From a bacterium (lineage in GTDB: Bacteria > Patescibacteriota > Gracilibacteria > UBA1369 > LOWO2-01-FULL-3), in contig JAQBYK010000074.1 in the NCBI GenBank assembly GCA_027622635.1, positions 1 to 5,984 on the forward strand: a stretch of DNA of 5,984 nt, given 5' to 3'. The translations under genes and the position numbers were made by a program. The stretch's first letter is position 1; the number at the start of each line of letters is the position of its first letter. The notes under the pieces are model-generated. The model had not been told where the DNA came from and searched no databases. It saw only the letters and a list, made by a program, of their open reading frames with translations. Shown in pieces: positions 5,082 through 5,984 of the stretch.

Positions 5082-5984
5082 ATGGCTGCATTGAATGAAA
5101 TGACAATAAGTGAAGCTGCGAAAGGTCTTCGTGAAAAGAAATTCTCCAGTAAGGACTTGGTTGATGCTTGTATGACTGCAATTGGAGATAAGGATGGGGA
5201 TATTTCCGCTTTTGTTTTTGTTGACGAGGATGGTGCTTATGAAGCTGCCCGGATTGTTGATAAAAGGCTTGCACAAGGTGATGTTTTGCCTGTTTTGGCG
5301 GGAATTCCTATGGGAATGAAGGATATTATTAATACTAAAGGTGTTAAGTCCACTTGTTGTTCGCCGATTCTAAGAGAATTTGTGCCACCATATGATGCAA
5401 CAGTTGTTGAGCGGTTGCGAGAAAATGGTATGGTAATGCTTGGTAAGACAAATTTGGATGAATTTGCTTGTGGTGCTTCTACAGAGCATTCCTGTTTTGG
5501 AGTTACCAGGAATCCCCATGATTTTGAGTGTGTTGCCGGTGGATCATCGGGAGGAAGTGCTGCAGCTGTGGCCGCGGATATGTGTATGTATAGTTTAGGG
5601 ACTGATACCGGAGGGTCTATTCGTCAGCCGGCCTCCTTTTGTGGGACTTATGGATTAAAGGTGACCTATGGTCGTGTTAGTCGCTCAGGAGTTACGGCTT
5701 TTGCTTCTTCTTGGGATACAATTGGCCCTATTGCGAAGAATGTAGAGGATATAGCCACTGTATTGCAGGCTATTGCAGGACGAGATAGACGTGATTTGAC
5801 TACTCCTGATATTGAGGTTCCTGATTATTCTAAATTCTTAGGAGGTGATGTTAAAGGACTGAAAATAGGTTTGCCAAAGGAATATTTTGGAGAAGGCGTT
5901 AGTGATGAAGTTGTAGCTGCTGTAAGGGGTTCTGTGAAGAAATTAGAGGGGGCAGGTGCCGAGGTGATTGAATTAAGCTTAGCT
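5082..5984 (+). CDS. gatA: Asp/Glu-tRNA amidotransferase subunit A (partial, right edge)
   Basis: GatA is the glutaminase of GatCAB: it releases ammonia from glutamine, which is channelled to GatB to convert mischarged Glu-tRNA(Gln) or Asp-tRNA(Asn). The window holds 301 codons with no stop, about 60% of the usual 480-490 aa. The amidase-signature catalytic triad is complete: K80 in GMKD, the cis-serine S155 in GGSSGGS (153-159) and the nucleophile S179 in DTGGSIRQP. Other family stretches are PPYDATVVERL, GKTNLDEF and GLKVTYGRVSRSG. The ATG at 5082 follows the gatC TAA with no gap, and the N-terminus (MAALNEMTISEAAKGL) aligns with family starts; the ATG at 5100 is a less likely alternative. 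Eight cysteines (30, 92, 93, 130, 138, 150, 168, 187) are more than I would expect, but none replaces a catalytic residue. gatB probably follows beyond the edge. Confidence 0.97.
   Translation, partial: MAALNEMTISEAAKGLREKKFSSKDLVDACMTAIGDKDGDISAFVFVDEDGAYEAARIVDKRLAQGDVLPVLAGIPMGMKDIINTKGVKSTCCSPILREFVPPYDATVVERLRENGMVMLGKTNLDEFACGASTEHSCFGVTRNPHDFECVAGGSSGGSAAAVAADMCMYSLGTDTGGSIRQPASFCGTYGLKVTYGRVSRSGVTAFASSWDTIGPIAKNVEDIATVLQAIAGRDRRDLTTPDIEVPDYSKFLGGDVKGLKIGLPKEYFGEGVSDEVVAAVRGSVKKLEGAGAEVIELSLA

Noticed and set aside
5059..5276. Two minus-strand frames (5059-5274 and 5073-5276) opposite the gatC/gatA junction
   Set aside because: They are antisense to well-conserved GatA coding sequence, with no family resemblance.

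Overview
This is an AT-rich, tightly packed chromosomal stretch of housekeeping genes. It has two ends transcribed rightward and a four-gene leftward operon between them. I see no rRNA, tRNA, CRISPR array, insertion sequence, integrase or phage gene, and no gene-free stretch longer than about 70 bases. The code looks standard: ftsX ends with TGA and no accepted gene has an in-frame TGA, so a TGA-as-glycine code (known in Gracilibacteria/Absconditabacteria) does not apply here.

Layout. (1) Positions 1-182: the last 59 codons of an unrecognised rightward gene, its stop codon inside a small inverted repeat. (2) 252-2423: a full-length RelA/SpoT-family (p)ppGpp enzyme with all domains (pseudo-HD, synthetase, TGS, zinc-finger, ACT). 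Its hydrolase metal ligands are nearly all replaced, while the synthetase motifs are intact. (3) 4750 down to 2416, leftward: a 103-aa three-helix membrane protein, a RibL/TagD-like nucleotidylyltransferase, ftsX and a short recO. The members overlap or abut (8-bp overlap, 1-bp gap, 4-bp ATGA overlap), so this is almost certainly one transcript with coupled translation. The recO and relA stops overlap tail to tail by 8 bp. (4) 4794 to the right edge: gatC, then gatA starting on the base after the gatC stop and cut off by the window. They encode two subunits of the tRNA-dependent amidotransferase that makes Gln-tRNA(Gln) and/or Asn-tRNA(Asn); gatB is expected just outside.

The 43-bp gap at 4751-4793 separates the leftward operon from gatCA and appears to hold two divergent promoters with overlapping -10 boxes. 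No gene start in the window has a convincing Shine-Dalgarno sequence.

Organism. The genes are bacterial. Compactness, reduced proteins (RecO without its cysteine zinc subdomain, FtsX without an adjacent FtsE) and the archaeal-RibL-like nucleotidylyltransferase would fit a small-genome lineage such as Patescibacteria/CPR, but this is inference from style, not from a diagnostic marker. I found no clearly new multi-gene system. The observations most worth checking are the hydrolase-dead RSH with an RXKD-type synthetase motif, the unusual four-gene operon with its unknown membrane protein, and the SD-less, partly near-leaderless gene starts.
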